A DNA stretch of 64,000 bases from an uncultured Muribaculaceae bacterium (GTDB lineage Bacteria; Bacteroidota; Bacteroidia; Bacteroidales; Muribaculaceae), in NCBI GenBank assembly GCA_910578385.1, contig CAJTQV010000010.1, positions 1 to 64,000 on the forward strand. The letters are read 5' to 3'. This document shows positions 49,607 to 58,573 of this stretch, piece after piece. The notes below the pieces were generated by a model. It saw nothing but the letters and a program-made list of their open reading frames with translations. It was not told where the DNA came from and ran no database searches. The stretch's first letter is position 1; each line of letters begins with the position of its first letter. The translations under genes were made by a program, and so were the position numbers.

Positions 49607-51265
49607 ATGTGGACTTATGACGGGTGCTTAGCGGAGATGAAAGAATGGAGTTGTGTGTTAAAGCGGCTTTGTTGTTGGAATTGTCTCTGGATAATTCTTT
49701 TTCTTGCCGGCATAGGGTTGTTTTTCATCGGGATGCCCAAGTATAACGATGATTATTGGTATATGGAATATCTGCAGCCGTGGTTCGAGTCGCAGGGTAT
49801 ATCCTCTCCTGAGCAGGGAGGCAATATATTCAAGGGAGGTGTTCCGGTCAGCGGGATATGGGCTACTTGGAACTGGCATTATCTTCATGATAATGCGAGA
49901 CTTGGTAATTTCATAGCACCAATACTCCTTATGTTCCCTAAATGGGTCGGCTCAGGGCTTATGACAATCTTGATGGGAAGCATCATTTTCATGAGCTTCA
50001 GATTTGCCCGTATTGACTGGCGGAAATCAGCGATTGTACCGGTTGCCATATTTGCGTGGACATTCGGATTGCCGTGGCGGGATTATCTCGGTGTGCTTGA
50101 CTATCAGCTGAATTATGTATTCTCCACTTGGCTGGCACTTCTTCTTTTGTGGTATCTGTGTAACGGTAACAAGAGCCCGGGGAATGCCTTTGGAATGGCG
50201 ACCGGATTTTTGCTTGGGTTGGTTACAGGCTGGTCGCATGAGATTGTCGGTGTGCCGGTTATGGCAGGAGTGTGTGCACTCATTCTGTTTTCGAAAGATT
50301 ACAGAAACCGGAGAACGATAATTGTGCTTTCAGGATTGTTCGCGGGGGTTGTCATTCTTGCAACGTGTCCCGGCATGTGGGAACGGTTCAATGCCAGTCC
50401 TCCGAGGGTCAGGACACCATGGTTCCGCATGTTCAATCTGCGCGATTCGGTGCCGTTGGCGATTATGATTGTGCTGCTGTCATGGAGTATTGTCAGGGGT
50501 CGCCTTAAAGCGGTATTCAGACAGGACGTAATGATTTATATCGGTGCGACCATTCTCATGTCATTGGTTATGATCTACGTATGTTTTTTCCCCGGCAGGA
50601 TATGGTTTCTTATTAATGTATTGATAATAATAGTTTCAATGAAGCTGATTGTCTTTAACCGGACTTCAGCTTGGGCGTATTACAAATGGTGGAGTGCAGC
50701 CTTGTCTGTTGCCTTTCTTGGCACTGTGTATTGTCATTTTGCAGTTGTTGACTATTATTCATTTGTTTTAAGAGGGTTGCAGAAAGAATATATCAAGGCA
50801 TATCTCCAGAATCCAGAATCAGTTGTGTTTGGTAAAGTCTTGACTATGGGTAAATTATCCCCGTTGGTAGGGTATTTGCCGGATGAAAAATTCTATATCA
50901 AGAGTATGCTGTATGTTCCCAGGTACTATGGAGCCGGCTTGGCTAAGACAGATTTGGACTTGGCTGTGGTTCCGCGAGAACTGGAATATGTTGATGGCAT
51001 GTCGGGTGATTCTATTCCGGGAGGTCCGTTGAGGAGGTTGTCCGGTTTCTATTTTGCCAGACGGGAATTCATCCCAGACCGGGATAATGCCGGAGGGGTT
51101 AATCTCAAGATGGATTTTGGAAACGGGGAAGTACCGATATATGCATTTGTGGCATATTTTGAGTCTAAGTCAGACGGCAAGGAATATTGCTGGATAGCGC
51201 CGTATATGAACTGGTGGTTATCGCATACAGGAGATGTCAAGTCAATCAAAATAGATCGAAGATGA
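49607..51265 (+). CDS. Polytopic membrane protein, array member 5
   Basis: 552 residues from the ATG at 49607; ATG at 49637 (MKEWSCVLKRLCCWN) is an alternative giving 542. Second-subgroup motifs: MPKYNDDYWYM, HDNARLGN, FPKWVGSG, RIDWRKSAIVPV, DYQLNYVFS, GWSHEIVGVPV and TCPGMWERFNASP. Complete C-terminal domain (VPRELEYVDGMSGDSIPGG, RLSGFYFARRE, DGKEYCWIAPYMNWW). The stop codon overlaps the start of member 6 (ATGA at 51262-51265), so translation is probably coupled. Confidence 0.8.
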   Translation: MWTYDGCLAEMKEWSCVLKRLCCWNCLWIILFLAGIGLFFIGMPKYNDDYWYMEYLQPWFESQGISSPEQGGNIFKGGVPVSGIWATWNWHYLHDNARLGNFIAPILLMFPKWVGSGLMTILMGSIIFMSFRFARIDWRKSAIVPVAIFAWTFGLPWRDYLGVLDYQLNYVFSTWLALLLLWYLCNGNKSPGNAFGMATGFLLGLVTGWSHEIVGVPVMAGVCALILFSKDYRNRRTIIVLSGLFAGVVILATCPGMWERFNASPPRVRTPWFRMFNLRDSVPLAIMIVLLSWSIVRGRLKAVFRQDVMIYIGATILMSLVMIYVCFFPGRIWFLINVLIIIVSMKLIVFNRTSAWAYYKWWSAALSVAFLGTVYCHFAVVDYYSFVLRGLQKEYIKAYLQNPESVVFGKVLTMGKLSPLVGYLPDEKFYIKSMLYVPRYYGAGLAKTDLDLAVVPRELEYVDGMSGDSIPGGPLRRLSGFYFARREFIPDRDNAGGVNLKMDFGNGEVPIYAFVAYFESKSDGKEYCWIAPYMNWWLSHTGDVKSIKIDRR

Positions 51266-52950
51266 GCTTAAACTGTCAATATTCAGGAATAAAATATTAT
51301 ATGTCCGCTGCGATGAAGAGGTTGAGAGGGATGTTCTGCTGGAACGGATTGTGGATATTGCTGTTTCTTGTCGGAATGGGATTTTTCTTCATCGGGATGC
51401 CGAAGTATTATGATGACTATTGGTATATGTGGCATCTGTATCCGTGGTTTGAGACCCAGGGAATATTGTATCCGGAGAATGGAGGGAATATTTTTTCAGC
51501 CGGAATTCCATGGCAAGGTATCTTTGATACGTGGGTTGAACATTACAATGAGGACAATATAAGATTGCCGAACATGTTGGTACCTGTCTTTCTATTGTTT
51601 CCTAAATGGATAGGCTCCGGATTGATGGTATTGTTGTCAGGTTGGACGATTGTACTGGTATTAAAAGTATCCAATATTGATTGGCATAAATCGCCATTGG
51701 TGCCTCCGGTGATATTCTATTGGATGTTCATGATGCCGTGGCGAGATTATTTCGGGGCCCTTGATTATCAGTTCAATTATATTCTTTCGTCGTGGGTTGC
51801 GTTGATATTGCTGACTTTCCTGCATCCCGATGGCCGTTGTGCCGGGAAGAGTGAGTGGAATCTTAAATGTGCAGGTGTGTTTCTGTTGGCCTTTATCACA
51901 GGCATCTGCCATGAAGGGATAGGCGTGCCGTTTGCAGCCGGATTGGCAGTCATGCCAATTATATACAGGAGGTGGCGGCATCCGTATGTGTTTGTTTCGA
52001 TAGCGGGTATCGCTGCCGGTGCCTGTCTGCTTATGTCGGTTCCGGGAATGCATTACAGGCAGACAGAGCTTATCACTTCCCAGGGGCTGCCTTGGTTTTT
52101 TGATAATGCAGAGTTTGATGTGTCGGGATTCTATCTGCTGCTTGTCCTCTTGACGCTCGGAGCGGTCAGTATCGGTATCAAGGGGCTTATGCGTTCAGGA
52201 TTGTTGGTGTTCTGGTGTGTGAATTGTTTTGTGGCAGTTGCGATTTGCTGTTACAGCGGGCGTCTGGGAAGAGCCTGTTTCTGGCTCGAGGTCAGTTCAC
52301 TTGGTGGGATTCTTGTTCTTTTGCGGATGTTGGGAAGAAAATATTTTAAACGATATGAGGTGTGGAGCACCATAACGTCCGGAGTGCTTCTTGCCGCAGT
52401 TTATATCCATATAGGATTTGTAGGATACTACAGTTTGGAGTTCAGGAAGATTCAGCGGGATGCCATAGCATGTCACATCAGTAATCCGAAAGCAAATCTG
52501 TTTGCAGACATCAGGACATTGCCTCAGATGCCGTGGGTGTGTGGCTATCTCCCGGCATATAGGTTCAACACGTCGGCGACATTCAATATGCGTGGTTTTT
52601 ATGAGTTTGGCGAGAAATACTGGCGTAATTGCGAGACTGTCTTTCCAAAAGAATTCCGGTATATTGATGGGACAGATGGGGAAGCGATGCCTGGAGGTTC
52701 AGCGGTAAGGGAATTGTCCGGCTTCTATTATGCTCCTCTGGACTCGGTTTATGGAGGAGTGATTCCGGAAAACGATAATGTGGAATTGCTTATTGATTTT
52801 GGTAAAGGTTATACAGGCGTGGGGACTTTGGCGCATCAGTTCAAATCTGAAAAAGATGGACGCCGGTATGTATGGCTGGTACCTCATCTGGACTGGTATG
52901 TGTCGCATTTCAAGAAAATAAAGGCTGTAAAGGTCGGTAATTATGAATAG
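51262..52950 (+). CDS. Polytopic membrane protein, array member 6
   Basis: 562 residues from the ATG at 51262, chosen for its 4-bp overlap with the stop of member 5; ATG at 51301 is also possible. Second-subgroup motifs: MPKYYDDYWYM, EDNIRLPN, FPKWIGSG, NIDWHKSPLVPP, DYQFNYILS, GICHEGIGVPF and SVPGMHYRQTE. C-terminal domain present (FPKEFRYIDGTDGEAMPGG, ELSGFYYAPLD, DGRRYVWLVPHLDWYVSHF). It carries an extra segment of about 10 residues (PDGRCAGKSEWNLK) before the HE helix. Confidence 0.8.
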   Translation: MSLNCQYSGIKYYMSAAMKRLRGMFCWNGLWILLFLVGMGFFFIGMPKYYDDYWYMWHLYPWFETQGILYPENGGNIFSAGIPWQGIFDTWVEHYNEDNIRLPNMLVPVFLLFPKWIGSGLMVLLSGWTIVLVLKVSNIDWHKSPLVPPVIFYWMFMMPWRDYFGALDYQFNYILSSWVALILLTFLHPDGRCAGKSEWNLKCAGVFLLAFITGICHEGIGVPFAAGLAVMPIIYRRWRHPYVFVSIAGIAAGACLLMSVPGMHYRQTELITSQGLPWFFDNAEFDVSGFYLLLVLLTLGAVSIGIKGLMRSGLLVFWCVNCFVAVAICCYSGRLGRACFWLEVSSLGGILVLLRMLGRKYFKRYEVWSTITSGVLLAAVYIHIGFVGYYSLEFRKIQRDAIACHISNPKANLFADIRTLPQMPWVCGYLPAYRFNTSATFNMRGFYEFGEKYWRNCETVFPKEFRYIDGTDGEAMPGGSAVRELSGFYYAPLDSVYGGVIPENDNVELLIDFGKGYTGVGTLAHQFKSEKDGRRYVWLVPHLDWYVSHFKKIKAVKVGNYE

Positions 52951-52977
52951 AGGTAAAGTGCAATTGAAGAAGTGAGG

Positions 52978-54618
52978 ATGGAATATTTAAAAGGTTGGTT
53001 CCGTTTAGCCGGTTCACGACTGTTATGCTGGAACGGCTTGTGGATATTGCTGTTTCTTGTCGGGATTGGCTTTTTCCTTATAGGTATGCCCAAATATACG
53101 GATGATTATTGGTATATGTGCCATCTGCGGGGTTGGTTTGATGGGCAGGGAGTAGTTTTTCCGGAAGATGGGGGTAATGTCTTCCGGGCCGGAATACCAT
53201 TTAAGGCCATTCTGGAGACCTGGGTGGAACATTATGGGAATGATAATGTGAGATTAGGAAATCTGTTGGCTACAATATTGCTTATTTTTCCGAAATGGGT
53301 CGGCTCGGGGCTTGTACTGCTGATGTTGGCGTGCATTGTCTTTATGAGTTTCCGGCTTGCCTCTGTGGATTGGCGGCGTTCGCCGTTGGTTCCGATTGCT
53401 ATATTCGGATGGACTTTCGGCCTTCCTTGGAGAGATGTGTTCGGTAGTCTGGTATTTCAGTTGAACTATGTGTTTTCTTCCTGGTTGGCCATGATAATGG
53501 TGACCGTGCTGTTTGGTGACAGGCATGTAAGGAGAGGTTTGCTACCAACCCTCTGTCTTTTTTTGCTTGGATTGGCTACAGGCATGTCGCATGAGATAGT
53601 GGGAATTCCGGTGAGTGTCAGCCTGGTGATAATGATGATTATATCCAGGCGGTTCAGGACTGTTCCGTTTATAGCTGCACTGGTGGGACTGGCGGGAGGG
53701 ATGATGGCTCTGGTAACTTGTCCCGGCATGATTTCAAGGGTGATGTCCCAGGGCCCCGGAATAGTGCGCTCCCCATGGTATGCTTTTTTTAATATAAATG
53801 ACTCGGTTCCCTTTATAGTTATGATGGCATTATATGTCCGTGTGTTCTTTATGAGGGACCGGCTGTCAGAGGGCAACCGACAATTCTTGCTGTTTTGTCT
53901 GGCTATGGCGGTCACAGGGGTTGTGCTTGTATACGGTATCTTCGGTTGGGGCAGAATATGGTTCCTTGTTAATGTCATTTCTATAATGGCATCATTGATG
54001 TGTATCAGGATTATTATGGGTGTGCATGGCCTCAGGTATAACATATGGAGAATATCATTTAGTATTTTGCTCCTGGGCGTTGCCTATCTTCATCTCGGCT
54101 ATGTAGGGTATTATTCGCTTGTTTTCCGCAGGCTGTCAAGAGAACAGATAGCCAGGTATGTCCAGTCGCCTTCCGGAGAGTTCTGGGGAGAAGTGATAAC
54201 GATGAATGAACTCCCGGCAATTTGCGGCTATCTTCCAGATATCCAGTTTAACTCAAGTGGCATGGAATATGTAAGACATTATTTTTCCTTTGGAGAACCT
54301 CGTTATATGGGGGATGAGTACATACTTCCGGATAAACTCAAGTATGTTGATTCGAAATCGGGCACTCCGGTTCCCGGAGGAAATGTACGGGTATTGAACG
54401 GCTTTTATTTTATGCCTTTACCATCCGTAATTGACAGCAAATACGGGTTGATGCCTATGGAATTTGATTTTGGTAAAGGTTGGACATCAGCGGAATGTGT
54501 ATATAAGGTTTTCAGGTCTGAAAGTGATGGAAAAGAGTATGTATTTATCAAGCCCGATTTCGACTGGTATGTGACGCATTTCAAGAGAATCAGGAGGATG
54601 CGTATGGAGCGCGAATAA
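52978..54618 (+). CDS. Polytopic membrane protein, array member 7
   Basis: 546 residues from the ATG at 52978, preceded by an in-frame GTG at 52972. Second-subgroup motifs: MPKYTDDYWYM, NDNVRLGN, FPKWVGSG, SVDWRRSPLVPI, FQLNYVFS, GMSHEIVGIPV and TCPGMISRVMSQGP. C-terminal domain complete (LPDKLKYVDSKSGTPVPGG, VLNGFYFMPLP, DGKEYVFIKPDFDWYVTHF). It is the last member; the next gene, thyA, is on the opposite strand and has the higher GC of the rest of the window. Confidence 0.8.
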   Translation: MEYLKGWFRLAGSRLLCWNGLWILLFLVGIGFFLIGMPKYTDDYWYMCHLRGWFDGQGVVFPEDGGNVFRAGIPFKAILETWVEHYGNDNVRLGNLLATILLIFPKWVGSGLVLLMLACIVFMSFRLASVDWRRSPLVPIAIFGWTFGLPWRDVFGSLVFQLNYVFSSWLAMIMVTVLFGDRHVRRGLLPTLCLFLLGLATGMSHEIVGIPVSVSLVIMMIISRRFRTVPFIAALVGLAGGMMALVTCPGMISRVMSQGPGIVRSPWYAFFNINDSVPFIVMMALYVRVFFMRDRLSEGNRQFLLFCLAMAVTGVVLVYGIFGWGRIWFLVNVISIMASLMCIRIIMGVHGLRYNIWRISFSILLLGVAYLHLGYVGYYSLVFRRLSREQIARYVQSPSGEFWGEVITMNELPAICGYLPDIQFNSSGMEYVRHYFSFGEPRYMGDEYILPDKLKYVDSKSGTPVPGGNVRVLNGFYFMPLPSVIDSKYGLMPMEFDFGKGWTSAECVYKVFRSESDGKEYVFIKPDFDWYVTHFKRIRRMRMERE

Positions 54619-54727
54619 TGAGCGGCCCCGTCAGATGCTCTCAGTGCATGTGACGGGGCTGTTTCTTGCCGGGAAATTTCAATGGAAATGTGAGTCAGTT
54701 ACGGTCTATGACCGCCTGTGGCCGTGG

Positions 54728-55522
54728 TCAGACGGAGACGGTGCCTTTGATGGGGGGGTAGGGGTCGTAGGCGGTGAGGCGGAAGTCGTCGTAGGTGAAG
54801 GCGAGGAGGTCGGTGACGGCGGGGTTGAGCTCCATGCGGGGCAAGGGGCGCGGCTCGCGGGTGAGCTGGAGACGCACCTGGTCGAGGTGGTTGGTGTAGA
54901 TGTGGGCGTCGCCGAGGGTGTGGATGAAGTCGCCGGGCTCAAGGCCGCAGACCTGGGCCATCATCATTGTCAGCAGGGCGTAGCTGGCGATGTTGAAGGG
55001 CACGCCCAAGAAGCAGTCGGCGCTTCGCTGGTAGAGCTGGCAGGAAAGGCGGCCGTCGGCTACGTAGAACTGGAAGAAGGCGTGGCAGGGGGGCAGGTTC
55101 ATGCGGCCGAGGTCGGCGACGTTCCATGCGCTGACGATTATGCGGCGTGAGTCGGGATTGTGTTTTATGTCGTGTACGGCCTGTTTGATCTGGTCGATGG
55201 ACTCTCCGTCGTAGCCGGGCCATGAACGCCATTGGAAGCCATATATGTGGCCGAGAGAGCCGTCTTCGTCGGCCCATTCGTTCCAGATTCGCACTCCGTG
55301 TTCCTGAAGGTAGTGTACGTTGGTGTCGCCTTTGAGGAACCAGAGGAGTTCGTAGATTATGCTCTTGAGGTGTACTTTTTTTGTCGTTACGAGCGGGAAG
55401 CCTTCGCGGAGGTCGAAGCGCATCTGGTAGCCGAAAGTTGATATGGTGCCGGTGCCGGTGCGGTCTTCCTTGCGGATGCCGTTGGCGAGGATGTGGCGGA
55501 GAAGGTCTTGGTATTGTTTCAT
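54728..55522 (-). CDS. thyA: Thymidylate synthase
   Basis: Methylates dUMP to dTMP with methylene-tetrahydrofolate, producing dihydrofolate for FolA. 264 residues, the E. coli-like length. Motifs: EDRTGTGTISTFGYQMRFDL, ELLWFLKGDTNV, the nucleophile Cys146 in LPPCHAFFQFYV, RSADCFLGVPFNIASYALL and GDAHIYTNHLDQV. It lies downstream of the 4Fe-4S membrane protein gene on the minus strand. folA is 17 kb away, separated from thyA by the Na/Pi transporter run and the membrane-protein array. Confidence 0.97.
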   Translation of the reverse strand: MKQYQDLLRHILANGIRKEDRTGTGTISTFGYQMRFDLREGFPLVTTKKVHLKSIIYELLWFLKGDTNVHYLQEHGVRIWNEWADEDGSLGHIYGFQWRSWPGYDGESIDQIKQAVHDIKHNPDSRRIIVSAWNVADLGRMNLPPCHAFFQFYVADGRLSCQLYQRSADCFLGVPFNIASYALLTMMMAQVCGLEPGDFIHTLGDAHIYTNHLDQVRLQLTREPRPLPRMELNPAVTDLLAFTYDDFRLTAYDPYPPIKGTVSV

Positions 55523-55540
55523 TTTCTTGTGGGGGAAAGG

Positions 55541-55578
55541 TGCTTAAGGTTCTTAAGGGGTTTAAGGACTTTAAGGGG
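55541..55578 (-). repeat. Short tandem TTAAGG repeat upstream of thyA
   Basis: CTTAAGGTTCTTAAGGGG(T)-type units fill the gap between thyA and the next gene. Same family as 3018-3056 and 63738-63773. Confidence 0.75.
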
Positions 55579-55579
55579 A

Positions 55580-56401
55580 TCAGTGGTGGTTGCGGGCTTT
55601 GCGCATGAGGGGGGAGGCGGGGCGGCGGTTGCGGTTGAGCTGGTAGCGGATGGCCCCGGCGGGGCAGTCGGCCACGCAGTCGAAGCAGCGCGTGCAGCGC
55701 GAGGAGTCGATGTAGCGGCTCACTACTTTTATGCATTGTGCCCGGCAGTTGTCTTCGCATCGGCCGCAGCTGATACATTTGTCGGGGTCAATCTCGATGT
55801 GCATGATAGAACGTTCCTGCACGAAGCCGAGTATTGTGCCGAGCGGACAGAAACGGGTGCAGAATGAGCGTCCGTAGGAAAGCCCGCAGAGGATGAGCAG
55901 GATGGCCGACAGCACTCCGACGGCTATGCCTGTTGCCGCACCCCGGCCGATGGTAGCCCATGTGCTGTCAATCAGCTGCGGGTTGGCGGCGGTGGCCATG
56001 TTGCGGGCCATGTTCCATGGCTCGATTATGAAGGGCACAACCACGACCCCGGCGAGAATGCACAGCAGGTAGATCCAGAGTATGTGTACCGGCCATTTGG
56101 AGCGGTGGCGGTAGGAGAATGGCTTGTTGAGCCGGGGAATCTTGCGGCGGAGCCGGAAGAAGAGATCCGAGAATGTACCGACCGGACAGACGGCGGCGCA
56201 GTATATGCGTCCGAAGATAAAAGTGATAAGGAGCCACACAAGTGTGACTCCCATGGTAGAGGCCGCTGCCGACAGTGTAATCTGCAGACTGCGGGCGGCG
56301 CGGGCCATAGGATGCACCTGCGGGCCTAATATGAGGCACGCAGAGGCTGCTATGAAGAATAGCGCAGCCATCAGTATCCTTATGGCACGGATCTGTTTCA
56401 T
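55580..56401 (-). CDS. NapH/MauN-like 4Fe-4S membrane protein
   Basis: A 273-residue inner-membrane polyferredoxin. At least four membrane helices (residues about 8-28, 45-66, 100-122, 155-180). Two membrane-side cysteine motifs of the NapH/RsxA-partner kind are present, YCAAVCPVG near residue 72 and FCTRFCPLG near 185. Two soluble 4Fe-4S motifs follow, CISCGRCEDNC and CTRCFDCVADCP (about residues 215-255). It should carry electrons across or at the membrane; the partner is unknown, since no nap or nos genes are near. It is transcribed with yidC and thyA. Confidence 0.85.
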   Translation of the reverse strand: MKQIRAIRILMAALFFIAASACLILGPQVHPMARAARSLQITLSAAASTMGVTLVWLLITFIFGRIYCAAVCPVGTFSDLFFRLRRKIPRLNKPFSYRHRSKWPVHILWIYLLCILAGVVVVPFIIEPWNMARNMATAANPQLIDSTWATIGRGAATGIAVGVLSAILLILCGLSYGRSFCTRFCPLGTILGFVQERSIMHIEIDPDKCISCGRCEDNCRAQCIKVVSRYIDSSRCTRCFDCVADCPAGAIRYQLNRNRRPASPLMRKARNHH

Positions 56402-56443
56402 CTTTAGTCCGTCAAATCGGCGATGGTCTGGTGCGGGTACAGG

Positions 56444-58537
56444 TCAACGGCGTTTGCCCTGCTGTTTCTGCTGCTCGCGGAGCATGGCCTGCTGCTGTTT
56501 CTGCATCTCCTCAAGACGTGCCATGAAGCCGGATTTTTTCTTGGGCTTCTTGGCGTTCTCCTTCATGCGGGCGCGTACGGTCTCGTCCTTGATGACGAAG
56601 CGGAACGCGTAGGTCTGCACGATTGTGATGAGGAGTGACAGGAAGTAGTAGTAGGAGAGGCCTGCGGCATAGTTGTTGAAGAAGACCATGAAGAAGACAG
56701 GCATCAGGTACATCATCCACTTCATGCCGGGCATGGTGTTTGCCTGGTTCTGGGTGTTGAGGTAGGTGTAGATGATGTTGGTCGCCGTCATGAGCAGACA
56801 GAAGAGCGAGATGTGGTTACCGAAATATTTGGTGATGATCGGAATGTTTCCGCTCCAGGAGATGATTGCATCGGGAGCCGAGAGGTCATGTGCCCAGAGG
56901 AAGCTCTGGCCGCGCAGCTCGATACATGAGGGGAAGAATGCGAACATGGCGATGAGCACCGGCATCTGGAGCAACATGGGGAGACAGCCTGACATCGGGT
57001 TCGCTCCGGCCTGTGAGTAGAGTGCCATTGTCTTCTGCTGACGTATCATGGCGTTCTCTGTGCCGGGATACTTGTCGTTGATGGCCTTGATGTCGGGTGC
57101 GAGCACGCGCATGACGGCCTGGCTGCGGTACGACTTGTATGTGAGCGGGAAGAGAATCAGCTTGATGAAGAGAGTGAGCAGAAGAATGATTATGCCGTAG
57201 TTGGAGATGAACTTGCCGAGGAACGTGAACACCGGAATAACTATGCCGGTGTTGATCCAGCGGAAGAGAGTCCAGCCGAGGGGCACGAGTCGGGTCATCT
57301 TCAGGTCCTCGTCAGTCTGGATCGAGTCGTCGAGACTTGAGAGGAGCGGGTAGAGGTTGGGACCGATGAAGAGGGAGAAGTTCACGGGGTTCTCCGAGTT
57401 CCAGTCGTAGTCGTTGCTCACGGCCTGGGCCTCGAAGCTCTTCAGATAGTCGGAGCCTTGCAGCACGGTAGACTTGAAATCGGCCGTGTTGAACGGACGG
57501 TCGGCAATCATCACAGTTGAGAAGAACTGGTTCTTGAACGCAATCCATTTGATTTTTGCCTTGCGTTCCTCGGAATCATCCTTGTTCTCGTTGAGGTTCT
57601 CGACAGAGCCGCCGGCGAACTTGTAGAAAAGTCCGGAGTTGCGCTCCTCGAACATGCGGCCCTGTTCCTGACGGTGCAGGTCCTGGGTCCATGAGAAACC
57701 GAGGTTGCGGTTGTTAGACTGCACGAGAGCGGCCATGTTCTTCTGGACAACCTTCATGCGCACCACATACGACTCGCCACGCGGCAGCGTGTACTCGATG
57801 CCCCAGTATGCGTCGTCGGCAAGCTGGAGAGCCATGCGGACAGTTGAGTCGTTGACCATGGTGGGAGTGAAATATAGGTCGGCGGTCTCGATGGGCTGCG
57901 GGAGGGGGAGCTGGAAGTTGAAAGTATTCTTGTCGCCTTCGAACATCACCACCTTGCGCTTGGTCTTCTTGGTCTCGTCGGCCGAATATTCGGTGTCGTA
58001 CTTCTTGAGCTCGGCGCGGGTTATCGAGCCGGATTTGGTGTTGAGCTCAAGCGAGAGCACGTCGTTGTCGAGTTTGACAGTCTGCGGTGTTCCGCTGAGG
58101 AACTGAGCGAACTTGCCATACTTGCCGAGCGATACGGAGGCTGTGCGCACGGTCTCGATCGCCTTGCGCTGTTCGGCGACAGTCATCTTGGAGAGGTCGC
58201 CGGCGGCCACGTCTGCCCATGTCAGGTTGCGGCCGTTGACCGTTACTGTGCCTGTTACGGAGTCGCCACGGAGAGTGAGGTTCATGCCGTCCTGGTTGAG
58301 AGTGTACACTCGGGTGCTGTCGGCGGTAATCTGCATTGAGCCGTGAGCGGCGATGTTCTGCACGAGCCATTCCTTCTCGGTGGGCGAGAGGGCATCGACA
58401 GTAGTTGCGACCGGAGTCTCGGTAGCGACATCGGGGCTTTCAGCGGCGGGCTGGTTCTGCTCCTTGGGTGTCAGCCACATGAAGAGGGCGAAGACCGCGA
58501 ACATCAGAAGCAGGCCGTTGAGGGTGTTCTTGTCCAT
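56444..58537 (-). CDS. yidC: Membrane protein insertase YidC
   Basis: YidC/OxaA inserts and folds inner-membrane proteins. 697 residues, longer than the E. coli protein through a large periplasmic domain. N-terminal anchor LNGLLLMFAVFALFMWLTP. The periplasmic beta-sandwich covers residues about 50-430. The conserved insertase core follows: LLLTLFIKLILFPLTYKSYR with the hydrophilic-groove Lys, MSGCLPMLLQMPVLIAMFAF and helices to about 665. The basic C-terminal tail (KKPKKKSGF, LREQQKQQGKRR) probably contacts the ribosome. It lies 36 bp downstream of pyrG. Confidence 0.96.
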   Translation of the reverse strand: MDKNTLNGLLLMFAVFALFMWLTPKEQNQPAAESPDVATETPVATTVDALSPTEKEWLVQNIAAHGSMQITADSTRVYTLNQDGMNLTLRGDSVTGTVTVNGRNLTWADVAAGDLSKMTVAEQRKAIETVRTASVSLGKYGKFAQFLSGTPQTVKLDNDVLSLELNTKSGSITRAELKKYDTEYSADETKKTKRKVVMFEGDKNTFNFQLPLPQPIETADLYFTPTMVNDSTVRMALQLADDAYWGIEYTLPRGESYVVRMKVVQKNMAALVQSNNRNLGFSWTQDLHRQEQGRMFEERNSGLFYKFAGGSVENLNENKDDSEERKAKIKWIAFKNQFFSTVMIADRPFNTADFKSTVLQGSDYLKSFEAQAVSNDYDWNSENPVNFSLFIGPNLYPLLSSLDDSIQTDEDLKMTRLVPLGWTLFRWINTGIVIPVFTFLGKFISNYGIIILLLTLFIKLILFPLTYKSYRSQAVMRVLAPDIKAINDKYPGTENAMIRQQKTMALYSQAGANPMSGCLPMLLQMPVLIAMFAFFPSCIELRGQSFLWAHDLSAPDAIISWSGNIPIITKYFGNHISLFCLLMTATNIIYTYLNTQNQANTMPGMKWMMYLMPVFFMVFFNNYAAGLSYYYFLSLLITIVQTYAFRFVIKDETVRARMKENAKKPKKKSGFMARLEEMQKQQQAMLREQQKQQGKRR

Positions 58538-58573
58538 TTGTGAATGTTAGAGTCGGGTTGTTGTTGTCTGGGT

